Part shown: in pieces, positions 1-11,206 of the stretch
Position numbering within the stretch: position 1 is the first letter of the stretch
Layout: each line of letters begins with the position of its first letter
Assembly: GCA_029834535.1 (NCBI GenBank)
Contig: JAQMWT010000239.1
Location: 1 to 64,000 of the forward strand
Direction of reading: 5' to 3'
Source: Chrysophaeum taylorii
Lineage: Eukaryota; Sar; Pelagophyceae; Pelagomonadales; Pelagomonadaceae
Length of the DNA: 64,000 bases
Notes under the pieces: model-generated
Databases searched by the model: none
What the model was told of the DNA's origin: nothing
Seen by the model: the letters and a program-made list of their open reading frames with translations, nothing else
Program-made: the position numbers and the translations under genes

Positions 1-1814
1 CGCTCGCAAAGAAGTCCAGGTCGCGCTCTCCGATGAAGAATCTGCATCCGCACCAAAGTAGAAGAGCAAATCTTCACCAGAGGGTGCCACGTCTTCGAGG
101 CCCTGAGACAACGTAACAGAGCACGAGAGCGAATCGGAGGCCGCGGTCACGGTCGTAGCGTAAGCCTCGATCAAAACGCTCAGATGATACGTGGCAAATG
201 ATGAGCAAGAAGTGGACGCGGATAACGACGGTCCGTAGATGTTCAGATTGTCGCAATTCCAACCAACCCGTACCGTGCCGGTCGTCGTCGCGAAGGACCA
301 CGAGGTAGGCAAAACAGACGCGTAGACGAAGTGGTCGTTGCATGCGCTGTTCTTTTCCAGGGTGCCAGTGATTCGCAAAACACGCGTGCTGGTGAACCGC
401 TCAGACCACCTGCGCGATGCGTAGTCGTCGAACACCACACACGAGTTATGAATGATGCGCTCACCCGAGCGCGGCCGAATCGCCGGTGAGCACGAGCGCG
501 CCGGCGGAATCTACCGCGAACACCCCAGACGTGCAAGACCAGGACCCGCTCGCACAGGGGCTCCTCCCCGAATCGAATGCTGTGAGCGAAAACGAGTGAA
601 CCGTGTGTGTCGGGTTGGGGGAGAACCACGAAGTCGGCCGGAGTGTTGCGGTCGGGGCGGCCGTAGTGGGCGCGACGGTGGTCAGCGAGTCGGTCGCTCT
701 CAAAGACAGCCATGTCGCCTTTGTCAAGAAATCTGCAGAATCTGCGTCGGCCCCAAAATAAAAAGACAAATCTTCTCCATGGGGTGCCGCATCTTCCAGA
801 CCCTGGGACAAAATCACAGAGCACGAGAACGACGAATCGGATATCGCCTCGACGCTCGTCGCGTGCGCTTCAATCAAGATCTTCAGGTCGTAGGTGGCGT
901 AACGCGAGCAACTTGCGTGCGTGTACATTGACGGGCCGAAAATGTACAAGTTGTTGCAGGCCCAAGCTACGCGTATTGTGCCTGGCGTTGTCGCGGACGA
1001 CCACGTCGCGGCGGGGAGGGCAGACGCGTAGACGAAGTGGTTGTCGCACGATTGGTCTCTTATCAGGGTGCCGTGAATGCGCAACACTCGCGTGCTGGTG
1101 AATTTTTCGGCCCACCTGAGGTAGGAGATGACGCGCGAGATAAAGTGAACGAACAAACAAACGCGCACCGAAGAGTAGCCGATCCTCCGGTGATTTCGAG
1201 CTCGCCCGAATCAACCTCAAAAAATCCAGACGTGCAAGACCAGGAAGCACTCGTCGTACAGGGAGACGATTCGAACGATTCGAATGCTAATGATTTCTCG
1301 ACATGTGTGGGTCTCGGCGTCGACGAGGTTGTCGGGAGCGGCGTCGCGGTAGGAGCCGCCGTCGTGGGCCCGGGCGTCGCCAAAGAATCAGTCGCGCTCA
1401 ACGAAAGCCAAGTTGCTCCCGTCGAAGCAGAGGAACTAATATACGTATCCGCGCCGAAATAGAAGAGCAGGTTTTCGCCCAAGGGGGCCGCATCTTCGAG
1501 CCCCTCGTACAACACCACCAAACACGACGTCGAACCCTGGTCGGCGGCGACGGATGTCTTCTCACTCTCAATCAAGATGTTCAGATCGTACGTGGCGTGA
1601 GACGAGCACGACGTGTATGAATGGGTTGATGGCCCATATATGGTCAAAGAGTCACAATTCCAGGCAACGCGTATCGTGCGAGACGTGGACGAGAACGACC
1701 ACGAGGTTGGGGCGACGGAGACGTAGACGAAGTGGTTGTCGCACGACTCATCCTTTATCAGGGTGCCATGGATGCGCAAGACGCGCGTGCTCGTAAACCG
1801 ATCAGTCCACCTGC

Positions 1815-1847
<33 letters not shown>

Positions 1848-4800
1848 TGGCACATGATATAAATTAACAGAGATTTTACAACACGAGCTTCTTCTTCTTC
1901 TTCTTCTTCTCTGGACTCTCGTAAGTTATAATGCGCACGAGAACGCACCCGAGAGCAGCGCCCCTGCCCAATACCTCAAGGGCCCCCGATTGTACAACGT
2001 ATGACCCCGACGTACAAGACCATGATCCGCTCGTACACGGACTCCCGGAATCATCATCATCATCATCATCATCAAATCTGTGAAATATAAACGAGTGCTC
2101 CGGGATCCACGACGTCGGGCGAAACGTCGACTCGACGGTGGGGCCAATGGCCGTGGGTGATTCAGTGGTCGCGGAGTCAGTCGCGGTCAGGGACAGCCAG
2201 GTCGCACTGTCAGAAGTATAATCGGCATCGGCACCAAAGTAAAACAGCAAGTCTTCGCCAGAGAAAGCCACATCTCGGAGGCCCTGTTCCAAAACGACCG
2301 AACACGTCAGCGAGCCGGACGTCGCGGTGACCGTCGTAATTTCTGCCTCGATGAGGATGCTTAGAGCGTAGGTGCCGTGCGAATAGCACGACGAAGACGC
2401 GGACAACGAGGGCCCATAGACGTGGAGAGCGTTACAGCTCCAGATAAAGCGCATCGTGCCGACGGTCGACCCGTAGTAAAACGCGGAGGGTGTGACCGAC
2501 GCGTAGACGAAATGGTTATTGCACGACGCGTCTTTTATTAGTGATCCCGTGATTCGCAAGATGCGCGTGCTCGTGAAACGTTCGGACCACCTGAGTGTTT
2601 GTTTAGCGGTGGTGAACGTGCAACGCGTACCCGAGAGCAGCCGAATCGCCCGTGACTACGAGCGCTCCCCGCGAAGTCACCGCGAACGAATCCGACGTGC
2701 AAGACCAGGAACCACTCGTACACGGATTTGAGTCAAATTGATGAAAGGCGAAGGAATGCTCGGTGTGCGTAGGCTTTGGTGTCGGAAACGCGCTCGGCCG
2801 CGGCGTCGCCGTAGGACCGCCAGACGTGGGCGGCGCAGTGGCCAGCGTATCAGTCGCGCGGAGCGAAAGCCAGGTCGTCGCCGCGTCCGGGTAATAAGCG
2901 CCAAAATAGAAGTATAAGGGCTCTTTTCTTGCCGCCACGTCTCGCAGACCCTGAGCCAACGTTGCAAAACAGTGGTCCGAACTCGAAGTCGTCGCGGCGA
3001 CGCTCGTGGTATCCGACTCGATCAAAATCTCCAGATCGTACGCGCCCAACGACGAGCAAGGCGTGTAGGTGGACGATGACGGCCCATAGATGTACAGGTA
3101 GCCGCAGCTCCACGCAATGCGAATCATGCCAGACGTTGTCGCGTAGTAATACGTCGTCCGGGCGGTGGAGACGTAGACGAAATGATTATTGCAAGACGCG
3201 TCTTTAATCAAGGCCCCGGTGATTCGCAAGCCGCGCGTGCTCGCGAACTGTTCAGACCACCTGGAAGTGACACGTACATTCATCGAGAGAAGAAGAAGAA
3301 GAATAAGAAGAAGAAGAAGGAGGACGCACCAGAGAGCAGCGTCGTAGCCCGATATCACGAGCGCGCCGCCCGAAGAAGAAGGATCTACGGCAAAGGAGTC
3401 CGACGACGTGCAAGACCAGGAAGTACTCGCGCAGGGGCTCGAATCAAACTTGGCGAATTCAAAGGATCGTACTTCGTACGTAGGCATTCGCGTCGGGTCT
3501 GCACTCGGACTCGGAGTCGCTGTGGGGGTGGTGGTCGTAGGGGCGTCGGTGGTCAACGAATCTGTGGCCTTGAGCGAAAGCCATGTTGCTGCTCCGTCTT
3601 CTTCATACAAGGTCGGATAATAATAGTAATGATAGGTAGAGGATGTATCAGCTCCAAAATAAAAATAAAGGTCTTCGCCACCGGGGGCCGCGTCTTCGAG
3701 ACCCTCGTACAACACGACCGAACACGACAGCGAGTCAAAGAAGGTCGCAGAGACGGCGGTCCTGTCACTTTCTATCAAGATATCCAGGTCGTAGGTCGCG
3801 TAGGACGAGCACGATGTGTACGTGGAATATGATGGCCCGTAGACGTAGAGTCTCTCGCAGTCCCAAGCTACGCGAATGGTGCGGGGCGTCGACGAGAGCG
3901 CCCAATAATAATAAGAAGAAGAAGAAGGGTCGACGGAGAGGTAGACGAAGTGGTTATCGCAGGATTCGTCCTTTATCAGCGAACCGTGGATGCGCAAGAC
4001 GCGCGTGCTCGTGAACAAGGTCGTCCACCTATAGCGAGAGGTGCACGACGCACGAGTGGCGAATACGCACCCGAGAGAGACGGCGCCGGTTCCAGATACG
4101 ACGAGCGCACCGGACTCGACGACGAACGAACCCGACGAGCTGCAACTCCAGCTGCCGCCGCTCGTGCAAGGACTCGAAAGAAAGGTCCCGAACTCAAACG
4201 AGTGGTCTGACGGCGTTGGACTCGGCGTTGTCGGGTGCGGCGTGACGGTGGGACGAGCGGACGAGGGCGGGGCGGTGGCCGTAGTATCAGTCGCGCTCAG
4301 GGACAGCCAGGTCGCTGCGTCGGAAGAATAATCAGCATCTGCACCAAAAAAGAAATACAAGAATTCCTCCGCTTCTCCCGCCGTCGCGTCTCGCAGGCCC
4401 TGAGCCAAGGTTGCAGAACAGGCGAGCCCTTCGGTGGTGGTGGTGGTGGTGGTCGTCGTCGCGGCGACGCGCGTCGAGTCCAATTCGATCAAAATGCTCA
4501 GGTCGTACGTGCCATGAGAGGAGCAATACGTGGACGTGGACGCCGACGGGCCGTAGATGAACAAGGAATTGCAGCTCCAGGCAATCCGAATGGTGCCTGC
4601 CGCGGTCCCGTAGTAAAACGTGGTCGAAGGCGAGACCGACGCGTAAACAAAATGGTCGTTGCACGACGCGTCCTTGACGAGGGTCCCGGTGATTCTTAAA
4701 CCGCGAGCGCTCGAGAAGCGTTCGGACCACCTGTAGCGACGACGACGACGACGATGACGTAAGGCGTCGCACGAAAGTACGCATACCCGAGCGCGGCCGC

Positions 4801-7096
4801 GTCGCCCGTAATCACGAGCGCGCCGTCTTTAGAAGGATCTACCGCGAACGAATCCGACGTGCACGACCAAAATCCGCCCGTACACGGATTCGCGTCGAAG
4901 GATTCGAACGCAAAGGACTTTACGACGTGGGTGGGCCTAGGCGTAGGCACTCCGCTCGGGCGCGGCGTCGCGGTGGGAGAAGTTGATGTTGGCCCCGGAG
5001 TCGCGAGGGAATCCGAGGCGCTTAGAGTCAGCCAGGTCGCGCTATCCGACGCGTCGTCCGCGTCAGCGCCGAAAAAGAAATACAAACTTTCGCCAGAAGG
5101 TGCCGCGTCTTCGAGACCCTGACCCAACGTCACCGAACACGAGAGCGATTCCGACGACGCGTGGACGGCCGTTCTGTCCGACTCGATCATGATGCTCAGA
5201 TCGTACGTGCCGTGTTCCCAGCAAGTGGTGGACGCTAAATCTGAAGGCCCGTAGACGTACAACGAACTGCAGCTCCAGGCAACACGAATGGTGCCAGCCG
5301 CGGTCCCGTAGAAAAATGTGGTTGAAGGTGCGACAGACACGTAAACGAAGTGGTCGTTGCACGAGCTATCTTTTCTCAGGGTGCCGGCGACGCGTAAGAC
5401 TCTCGTACTCGCGAACCGTTCGGACCACCTGCGATCGATCGATCGATCGATCGATCGACGACGTTTGCCCGAGGATGCTCGAGCACACTCACCCGAGCGC
5501 GGCCGCATCACCCCAGACGACGAGCTCGCCGTCGTCGGCGACGACTAAAAAGGAGTCCGAGGTACAGGACCAGGAAGTACCAGCCGTGCACGGGTTCGAT
5601 TCGAAATTTTGGAAAGAAAACGAGCGCTCGGGGTGCGTCGGCATTGGTGTCGGAAGAACGCTCGGAAGCGGGGTCGCGGTGGGGCTGCTGGTCGAGGCAG
5701 TTCGCTCGAAATCAGTCGCTGCCAGGGCGATCCAGGTGGCCGCGTCTGAAGAGCTATCGGCATCTGCGCCAAAGTAAAACCTGCGCGATATTTTTTTTTT
5801 AGACTCGTGCTGCTGCTGCTGCTGCTGCTGCTGCCAAAAACATTCGCACCACAAGTCTTGTCCGAAAGGCGCTGTGTCTTCGAGGCCCTCAGACAAGACC
5901 ACGGAGCACGCGAGCGAATCGGAGATGGCGGTGACAGTAGTCGCGAAAGCCTCGATCACGACGCTCAGGTCGTACGTGTCGCGAGACGAGCAAGACGCGC
6001 CCGAGGAGGACGACGGTCCGTAAACGAACAAGGCGTCGCAGTTCCAGACGACGCGCAAAACGCCCGCCGTCGTCGCAAATGCCCAGGTCGTCGGGGTGAC
6101 CGACACGTAGACGAAGTGGTCGTTGCACGAGCTGTCTTTCTTCAGGGTGCCGGCGATGCGTAAGACTCTCGTACTCGCGAACTGTTCGGACCACCTGCGA
6201 ACTCGAATCTCTCGCGACGACGATACGTCGACGACGCGCCTGATCGCGGCACTATCCCCCAACACGACGAGCACGCCGTCGACCGCCTCGAACGAATCCG
6301 AGGCGCTGCAGGTCCAATACGTGCTGGAGCAGGGACTCGACCCAAATTTTTGGAAGGAGAACGAGTTTCCCGGAGACGTAGGTCTTGGCGTCGAAAACTT
6401 GGTCGGCACAAACGACGCCGTCGGTCCCGCCGTCGTCGGCGCAAAAGTCGCGCTCGAGTCCGTCGCGCTCAACGAAAGCCACGTCGCCTCCGTCGAAGAC
6501 CTGCTTCACGTCTAATGATACGACAAAAAAGATCCGCACGCGTCGGCGCCAAAGTAGAACCAGACTTGGTCGTCGTCGTCGTCGTCCAAGTCGTCGAGGC
6601 CTTCCCACAACACCACCGAGCAAATCCGGGCGTCGTCTTTGGCGATGGCCGTGGTCTTGTGTGCCTCGAAAAGGACGCTGAAATCGTAGGTGGCGAGGGT
6701 CGCGCAGGAGGTCGACCTCAACTCCGTCGGTCCGTAAACCGCGAGCTCGTCGCAGTTCCACGCGATCTTCAAGGCGCCGGTCGAAAACGAGAACGACATC
6801 TTTTCCCTCGACACGAAAACAAAGTGGTTGTCGCACCTTTCATCCTTGGTCACCCGGCCGTTGATGCGGACGACGCGGGTGCTCGTAAACTGTTCTGGCC
6901 ACTGAAGCGAAGCCCGCGAACCCGACACGACCAGAGCCCCCGACGCGGTGACCACGAACGAGTCCGACGTGCACACCCAGGTCGAGCAGAGGCTCGACTC
7001 GAATGTCGGGAACGCGAACGACCGTACCTGGAGGACCGACGACGGGCTCGGCGTTTCTACCGCCGCCGCCGCCGCACAGACGACGAAATGAAGCAT
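1..7096 (-). CDS. Secreted ten-unit tandem-repeat protein, 3' end outside window
   Basis: Start is the ATG at 7094-7096, followed by a short hydrophobic signal-like segment. Exons, in transcript order: 6540-7096, 6240-6500, 5850-6194, 5493-5780, 4787-5428, 4071-4730, 3330-4028, 2631-3260, 1949-2590, 1169-1810, 465-1115, 1-409. Every internal exon is a multiple of three and every intron is phase 2, so the model reads through about 2142 residues with no stop. Each unit has about six conserved cysteines and the landmarks SPC..WSCTS, W(S/P)E(Q/R)F.STRV, NHFVYVS, W(N/S)C..LYVYGPS, CSV.L.(Q/E)GL, YFGAD and TWLSL.ATDS, then a Pro/Thr-rich linker, which suggests a disulfide-stabilised extracellular beta domain on mucin-like spacers. 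I do not recognise the family. Function could be cell surface, adhesion or glycan binding (inference only). Confidence 0.85.
410..6539 (-). other. Eleven phase-2 introns of the repeat gene
   Basis: Introns: 6501-6539 (39 bp), 6195-6239 (45), 5781-5849 (69), 5429-5492 (64), 4731-4786 (56), 4029-4070 (42), 3261-3329 (69), 2591-2630 (40), 1811-1948 (138), 1116-1168 (53), 410-464 (55). Most begin GTGCG; others begin GTGAG, GTATG or GTACG. All end CAG except 4029-4070, which ends TAG. The 6195-6239 intron aligned to the others begins GC, so it is a probable GC-AG intron. Nine lie at the same codon of successive units, just before WSEQF. The first unit reads straight across that site (SLQWPEQF, near 6902). 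Several carry their own microsatellites: GATC in 5429-5492, GAT and GAA in 1811-1948, CAG in 5781-5849. Confidence 0.8.
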
Positions 7097-7206
7097 GTTC
7101 GTTGTTGTTGTGGCACTTGCGTGACGTCACTATACTACCCCCTACAAGGGGTGAGTGACGGTCTGCTAAGCCCCAGCCGCCGCTTATTGAAACAACTTTG
7201 ATACTA

Positions 7207-7935
7207 CTATTGACCCCAGGATGTTGCCGTTTCGAGAAAGGCGAGTTCCTGCGGGGTCGACTGGCGTCCGAGGATGGCATTGCGATGAGGGTAGCGGCCC
7301 CACTGGCGGACGACGTCGGCGTGGTCTTTGGCGTGTTTGGCGCCGAGTGCGACGCGGCCTCGGATGTATGGCGGGGCGTCGCGCGTATCATGGCAGAGTT
7401 GGTCGAAGGCGCGGAGGCAAGCGTCGTGGTGTCGAGGGTTTTCCGAATGTTCGAGGGGCAGCAGAGCGAACATCTTCTCTATAGGGTGCAAGTCTCCCCA
7501 CTTTTGCATGAGACCTAGCGTCCAATCCGGCGTGCGATCGTCCATCGCAAACGCCTCGGCGGTCCCCCTGTACGCGTTTCGCGACATCTGATCGCACAGA
7601 ATTATCCACGCCAACGTCCCGCGACTGCCGTCGTCGCGCCACGCGTCCAACTCGCCCTTCTTCGCCTGCGCGATGACCCCGCCAAACTCATCGGCGAGCG
7701 CTTTATCCGTTCGCCTCTTCTCGTCCTGGGGGACAGGGGTTGGCGGGCCTCCTCCCGGTGGGTGGCGAATACCCCACCACAGCTTGTCCGACGCTACTAA
7801 GGAAGCGGCCGCAAACCCATCATCGTAGCACGCGCCGAACCACCGACGCAGCACGGACAGCGCTGTCTTATCCGCCGGCAACTGCAGCGCCATGCTCAAA
7901 TTGACCAACCACAACAAAGCAGCGACGTGGTTCAT
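7207..7935 (-). CDS. DUF924 family protein
   Basis: The 242-residue ORF starts at ATG (7933-7935). It matches the DUF924 pattern along its length: RRWFG near the start, a central block with LAWIILCDQMSRNAYRGT and AFAMD, then FALLPLEHSEN, and a C-terminal GRYPHRNAILGRQSTPQE. The family is widespread in proteobacteria and eukaryotic algae, is mostly helical and has no firm biochemical role; it resembles TPR folds. The first 19 residues are hydrophobic and could be a targeting peptide. The gene is on the same strand as the large repeat gene, whose start codon is 110 bp downstream of this stop, and is divergent from the lipase gene (208 bp between ATGs). No intron is needed. Confidence 0.9.
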   Translation of the reverse strand: MNHVAALLWLVNLSMALQLPADKTALSVLRRWFGACYDDGFAAASLVASDKLWWGIRHPPGGGPPTPVPQDEKRRTDKALADEFGGVIAQAKKGELDAWRDDGSRGTLAWIILCDQMSRNAYRGTAEAFAMDDRTPDWTLGLMQKWGDLHPIEKMFALLPLEHSENPRHHDACLRAFDQLCHDTRDAPPYIRGRVALGAKHAKDHADVVRQWGRYPHRNAILGRQSTPQELAFLETATSWGQ

Positions 7936-8143
7936 AATAATAACCCCAGTGACAGAAGAAGGTCATCCATCCCATCATCTCGAGGAGTCTCACTTCATCA
8001 ACTTGCTATTTTCAACTTGCAATATTTGAAGTTTCAACTTGTTATATATATATTGCGGAGGTCTAGTGTTGTTGGTGGTATTTCTTTCTTCGGAGCTGGT
8101 TCGCAGCAGAGGCTTCTTCTTCGGTGGCAGCGCTAAAAAAATT

Positions 8144-9145
8144 ATGGCACTTCACTACTCTCTGGTTGAGGCCGTCGGCACGATCATGGAGGTGTCGGAG
8201 ACGGTCCGGCAGGCACCGGCGGTGTCGGAGCTGCTGGTGCTGCGGGCCTACGAGCAGGGGGGCGAGGTTGGGACGAGCGTTGTGATCCCTCAAGAGCAGG
8301 CGGAGTTCGCGCGTTGTTGCTGGCGTATCGTTCGGTCGGGAGTCGCAAAAACCAAAATCGACAACACGAAAGTGGTGGCCGTCCGGGGTCCGCGCGAGGT
8401 GAGCGCCTTGGTCGACGTCGCCCGGGAATTTTTGGTTCCGGGAACTCGCGCGCACCGCGGACTGGCCGACGCCGCCGACGAACTAGTCGCTGACCTCGAT
8501 CTCGATGAGGAGGAGCTCGTGCTGACGGGGTATTCGTGGGGCGCGGGGGTCGCGTTGCTGGCCGCGATGCGGCTACGTCAGGATGGTAAAAAAGTTCGCG
8601 CCGTCGCGTTTTCGCCGCCTCCCGTCGTTACCCAGATCGGCTCTGCCGAACTTCCCCACCTCGAGTCGTACTACGTCGACCAGGACGTCGTACCCCACCT
8701 ATCGCGGCGGTCCGTCCTCACGCTCCTCGCGGAAATCAAGGCCATCAAGGCCGGTCCGCTCCCGGCATACGCGACCCGACTGGCCGTCGTCCTCTTCCCC
8801 CTCGCGAGCGCCGGGGGATTTCTCGACCTCCTCGGCTCCCGACGAAAACGACGGGGGGATTTTCCCCCCGGGAGAGACCGCGTTAACGCCACAATCGCCC
8901 GCGTCGGGGCCGAGGCCCTCGCCGAAGCCCCCAAAGACCCCAACGCCCCCCTCCTCAAGGTTCCCGGTGCGCTCTACAAACTCGTCCAAGACAAGTGCTA
9001 CCGCATCACGATGGACGACCGCATCCCACGGATCCGCGTCGGCGACCGCCTCCTCCTCGACCACGCCGAGACCGCGCTCGACGACGCCCTCGAAACCCTC
9101 GTCGAAACCGCGAAACAAGACGCCCTCCTTCTCGTCGACATCTAG
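8144..9145 (+). CDS. Class 3 lipase-like alpha/beta hydrolase
   Basis: I start at the ATG at 8144, giving 333 residues; the open frame extends upstream to 8039 but has no ATG there. The nucleophile elbow is GYSWGAG (Ser about 131), as in class 3 lipases and diacylglycerol lipases. The acid is probably in YVDQDVVPHLS (Asp about 181), the usual DxVP context, and a C-terminal DHAETALDDAL supplies a candidate catalytic histidine. The family hydrolyses mono- and diacylglycerols or galactolipids; the substrate here is unknown. If the upstream frame were spliced on, it would add a hydrophobic anchor. The gene ends in a CTAG shared with the stop of the BolA gene on the other strand. Confidence 0.85.
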   Translation: MALHYSLVEAVGTIMEVSETVRQAPAVSELLVLRAYEQGGEVGTSVVIPQEQAEFARCCWRIVRSGVAKTKIDNTKVVAVRGPREVSALVDVAREFLVPGTRAHRGLADAADELVADLDLDEEELVLTGYSWGAGVALLAAMRLRQDGKKVRAVAFSPPPVVTQIGSAELPHLESYYVDQDVVPHLSRRSVLTLLAEIKAIKAGPLPAYATRLAVVLFPLASAGGFLDLLGSRRKRRGDFPPGRDRVNATIARVGAEALAEAPKDPNAPLLKVPGALYKLVQDKCYRITMDDRIPRIRVGDRLLLDHAETALDDALETLVETAKQDALLLVDI

Positions 9146-9467
9146 GAGGACGCCCTCGTCTCCAGCGTCAGCCCGTGCATCTCCTTGATTTCCTCCTTGA
9201 GCACCTCGTTGACGAGCTTGTGCTGCTTGATGAGACTCAAACCCTCGAACTTGGGCGACGCAACCGACACCCTGAAGAACTGGCCGCACCCGCCGGAAGT
9301 GTCCACGACCTGCGGCGGTACTAGTGATTTATGATGATGATGATGATGATGATGATAAACATTCTTCTCTCCCGCACCTCCACGGCCGTCGGCTCGAGCG
9401 CTGACAGCGACTCTTTCAGGCTCGCGACAGACACCCACCGCCGTGCGACCGCCCGAACAGACAACAT
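9142..9467 (-). CDS. BolA3-like protein, two exons
   Basis: Exon 1 is 9378-9467 (ATG at 9465-9467), the intron 9310-9377 (68 bp, GTGCGGG to GCAG, with a CAT run inside), exon 2 9142-9309. Spliced length is 85 residues. The splice joins ..TAVE to VVDTSGGCG and restores the BolA start SLKESLSALEPTAVEV. The body carries the family signatures DTSGGCGQFFRV, SPKFEG, KQHKLVN and EEIKEMHGL, closest to eukaryotic BOLA3, which works with monothiol glutaredoxin or NFU proteins in mitochondrial Fe-S cluster delivery. The N-terminal MLSVRAVARRWVS is Arg-rich with few acids, fitting a mitochondrial presequence. The stop overlaps the lipase stop, and the ATG is 31 bp from that of the next gene on the other strand. 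Confidence 0.9.
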
Positions 9468-9498
9468 TGTGCTACCTACTAACCCTCCCTCTAGTGTC

Positions 9499-9684
9499 AT
9501 GTCTCATCAGTCGGTCAAGCGGGCGGTCGAGCAGGCCGCCAAGGAAAACCGACCGCTCTTTGGCTGGAGTAGCCTCTCGCTTCGGTCGCCGCTCCTCTAC
9601 GTTCTCGTCGGCGCGACGGTCGCGATCCACTTCCTCGGGGAGCACTGGCAGCAGCAGCAAAAACGTCTGCGCAAACACGATTAA
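9499..9684 (+). CDS. Small single-pass membrane protein, 61 residues
   Basis: ATG at 9499, stop at 9684. The protein has a charged N-terminal half (SVKRAVEQAAKENRP), one hydrophobic segment of about 18 residues (LLYVLVGATVAIHFLG) and a basic, Gln-rich tail (QQQQKRLRKHD). The organisation resembles small accessory subunits of mitochondrial inner-membrane complexes, but I recognise no family. It is divergent from the BolA gene with only 31 bp between ATGs, so the two probably share a promoter; if BolA is mitochondrial, a mitochondrial role here is possible but unproven. Confidence 0.55.
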   Translation: MSHQSVKRAVEQAAKENRPLFGWSSLSLRSPLLYVLVGATVAIHFLGEHWQQQQKRLRKHD

Positions 9685-11206
9685 TACATCCGACGGTTTC
9701 TTGGCGACCGATCCGCTTTTGTTCTTCCGAGTTTTAATCTCTTCATGGAACCGTTGGCCCGCCCGCCCGCCCGATTCTGGTAACAGCACGCGAAATCTAA
9801 TGAATCCTGTGGCGCGCAGAATTAAGAGCGAGCTGATAGTCTATCGCCAAGTTGGTACCAGGTTTTCGTTCGTATGTAAGGAGTGCCTTGTTGAGACCCC
9901 GGCCAAAACTAAAGTGCCGGGGGGGGGGTTGTGCGTGTCGGCAAATGATGTCGGTGTCGATAGACTACTCGAGGCGCAGAAGAAGGGCTAAAGTTTTTGA
10001 CGTGGCGTTTCCGGGACTGTAACGCGGCGCGCACTATCTAGAGAACTGTAAAATATCACTGTCCCTCTAGTAGAGAATGGTGGCAGTGGTAGTGCTGCCT
10101 TTCGTCCTGTCCTCGAACGACACGAAGAGCAGCACGGTGTATGTACGACACCGCGATTTTGGGGTTGTAGTGGTGAGTGCGAGGTTAAGGGGGAGGGGTA
10201 TTCCTAATCCTAAAAGGAATTTTATATCTCTACGCCCTCGCAGATTGAATTCGGTGATGAGCGAAATCTGGGACAAACAAAACAAATGTCTGGCCAGGGA
10301 CAAATGGATGTCGAGTCTTGAGGAGGCGTTGAAAGAAAGTGTGCGAAGTGCATGAAAGAGATAGAGGAAAACGAAACGCCGCAGGTAGTGTGTGAAGTGA
10401 GAAAGGAGAAAGAGCAGATGATCAAAGAAAGGAAAAAAAGTATCGTGAGTATGAAGAAAAGTGGAGGAAGATGCTAAGTAGGCGAACGATGAAGTATGGC
10501 GAATGTTGTGCGAGAGATCAGATCATCATCGTGCTCAGTGGCTAATGAGATTTTGGGGCGGTGTGTGTCGGTGGATAAATCCTAAGTGGCTGGGGGGGCA
10601 TCTGAGTAGAGCGGGTGGTCTAACGAAAAATAACAGGAGGGATCATGGGTCAGGCAGTCGGGAATTGTGCAGCAGACCAATGGGTGATCGAATGGCGGAT
10701 AATGAGAGTTGTCGTCGGGATGAGATTCTATTGTGGCTAGATAATGTTGGGCTAGTAAAGATTTGACGATGTGACGGAGCGCCAGCAGCGTGATCCCATG
10801 AAGAGATATGACCATTTAACCTAATCGGTTTCGACATGGTAAGGTAATCATCGTCGTAATGAGAGCGAGTAAGGCGGAGCTGTTTCTGGAAGATGAGTGA
10901 ACCAGAATTGTCTGTCACATACGTGTCAAAGCTGTCGTCCTGAGTGTAGCGTGGGACAGCTGAAGCTAGGCTATGAGCGTGTAAAATGGTATGGGTGTAA
11001 TCGTAGTGCGATGGCGATATCGTTATAAAGTTGTCTGGGGTTGGCCATAAATATGAAAACTCTAAAGTTGTAGATTTGGGTTCGTAGTCTCGTGTCAGTC
11101 GCCAGTGGCTATCATCGAAAGATGATTGGGCGGAGACTGAGGTTTGCGAGTGTATCGCGTATGATGGTGGATACAGGTGTGTGTCCTGTGCTGACGAGTC
11201 GGTGCC

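Noticed and set aside
1811-1948. Coding Lys or Asp runs in the ten-unit gene
   Set aside because: The runs come from reading into an intron; the homologous splice sites remove them and restore the shared frame.
3600-3660. Additional intron in unit 6 (Tyr-rich insertion after YFGAD)
   Set aside because: The only GT-AG pair that fits would give a 20-bp intron, too short; I treat the insertion as coding.
8039-8143. Upstream extension of the lipase ORF with a hydrophobic start
   Set aside because: The first codon is TTG, not ATG; kept only as a possibility if splicing adds an upstream exon.
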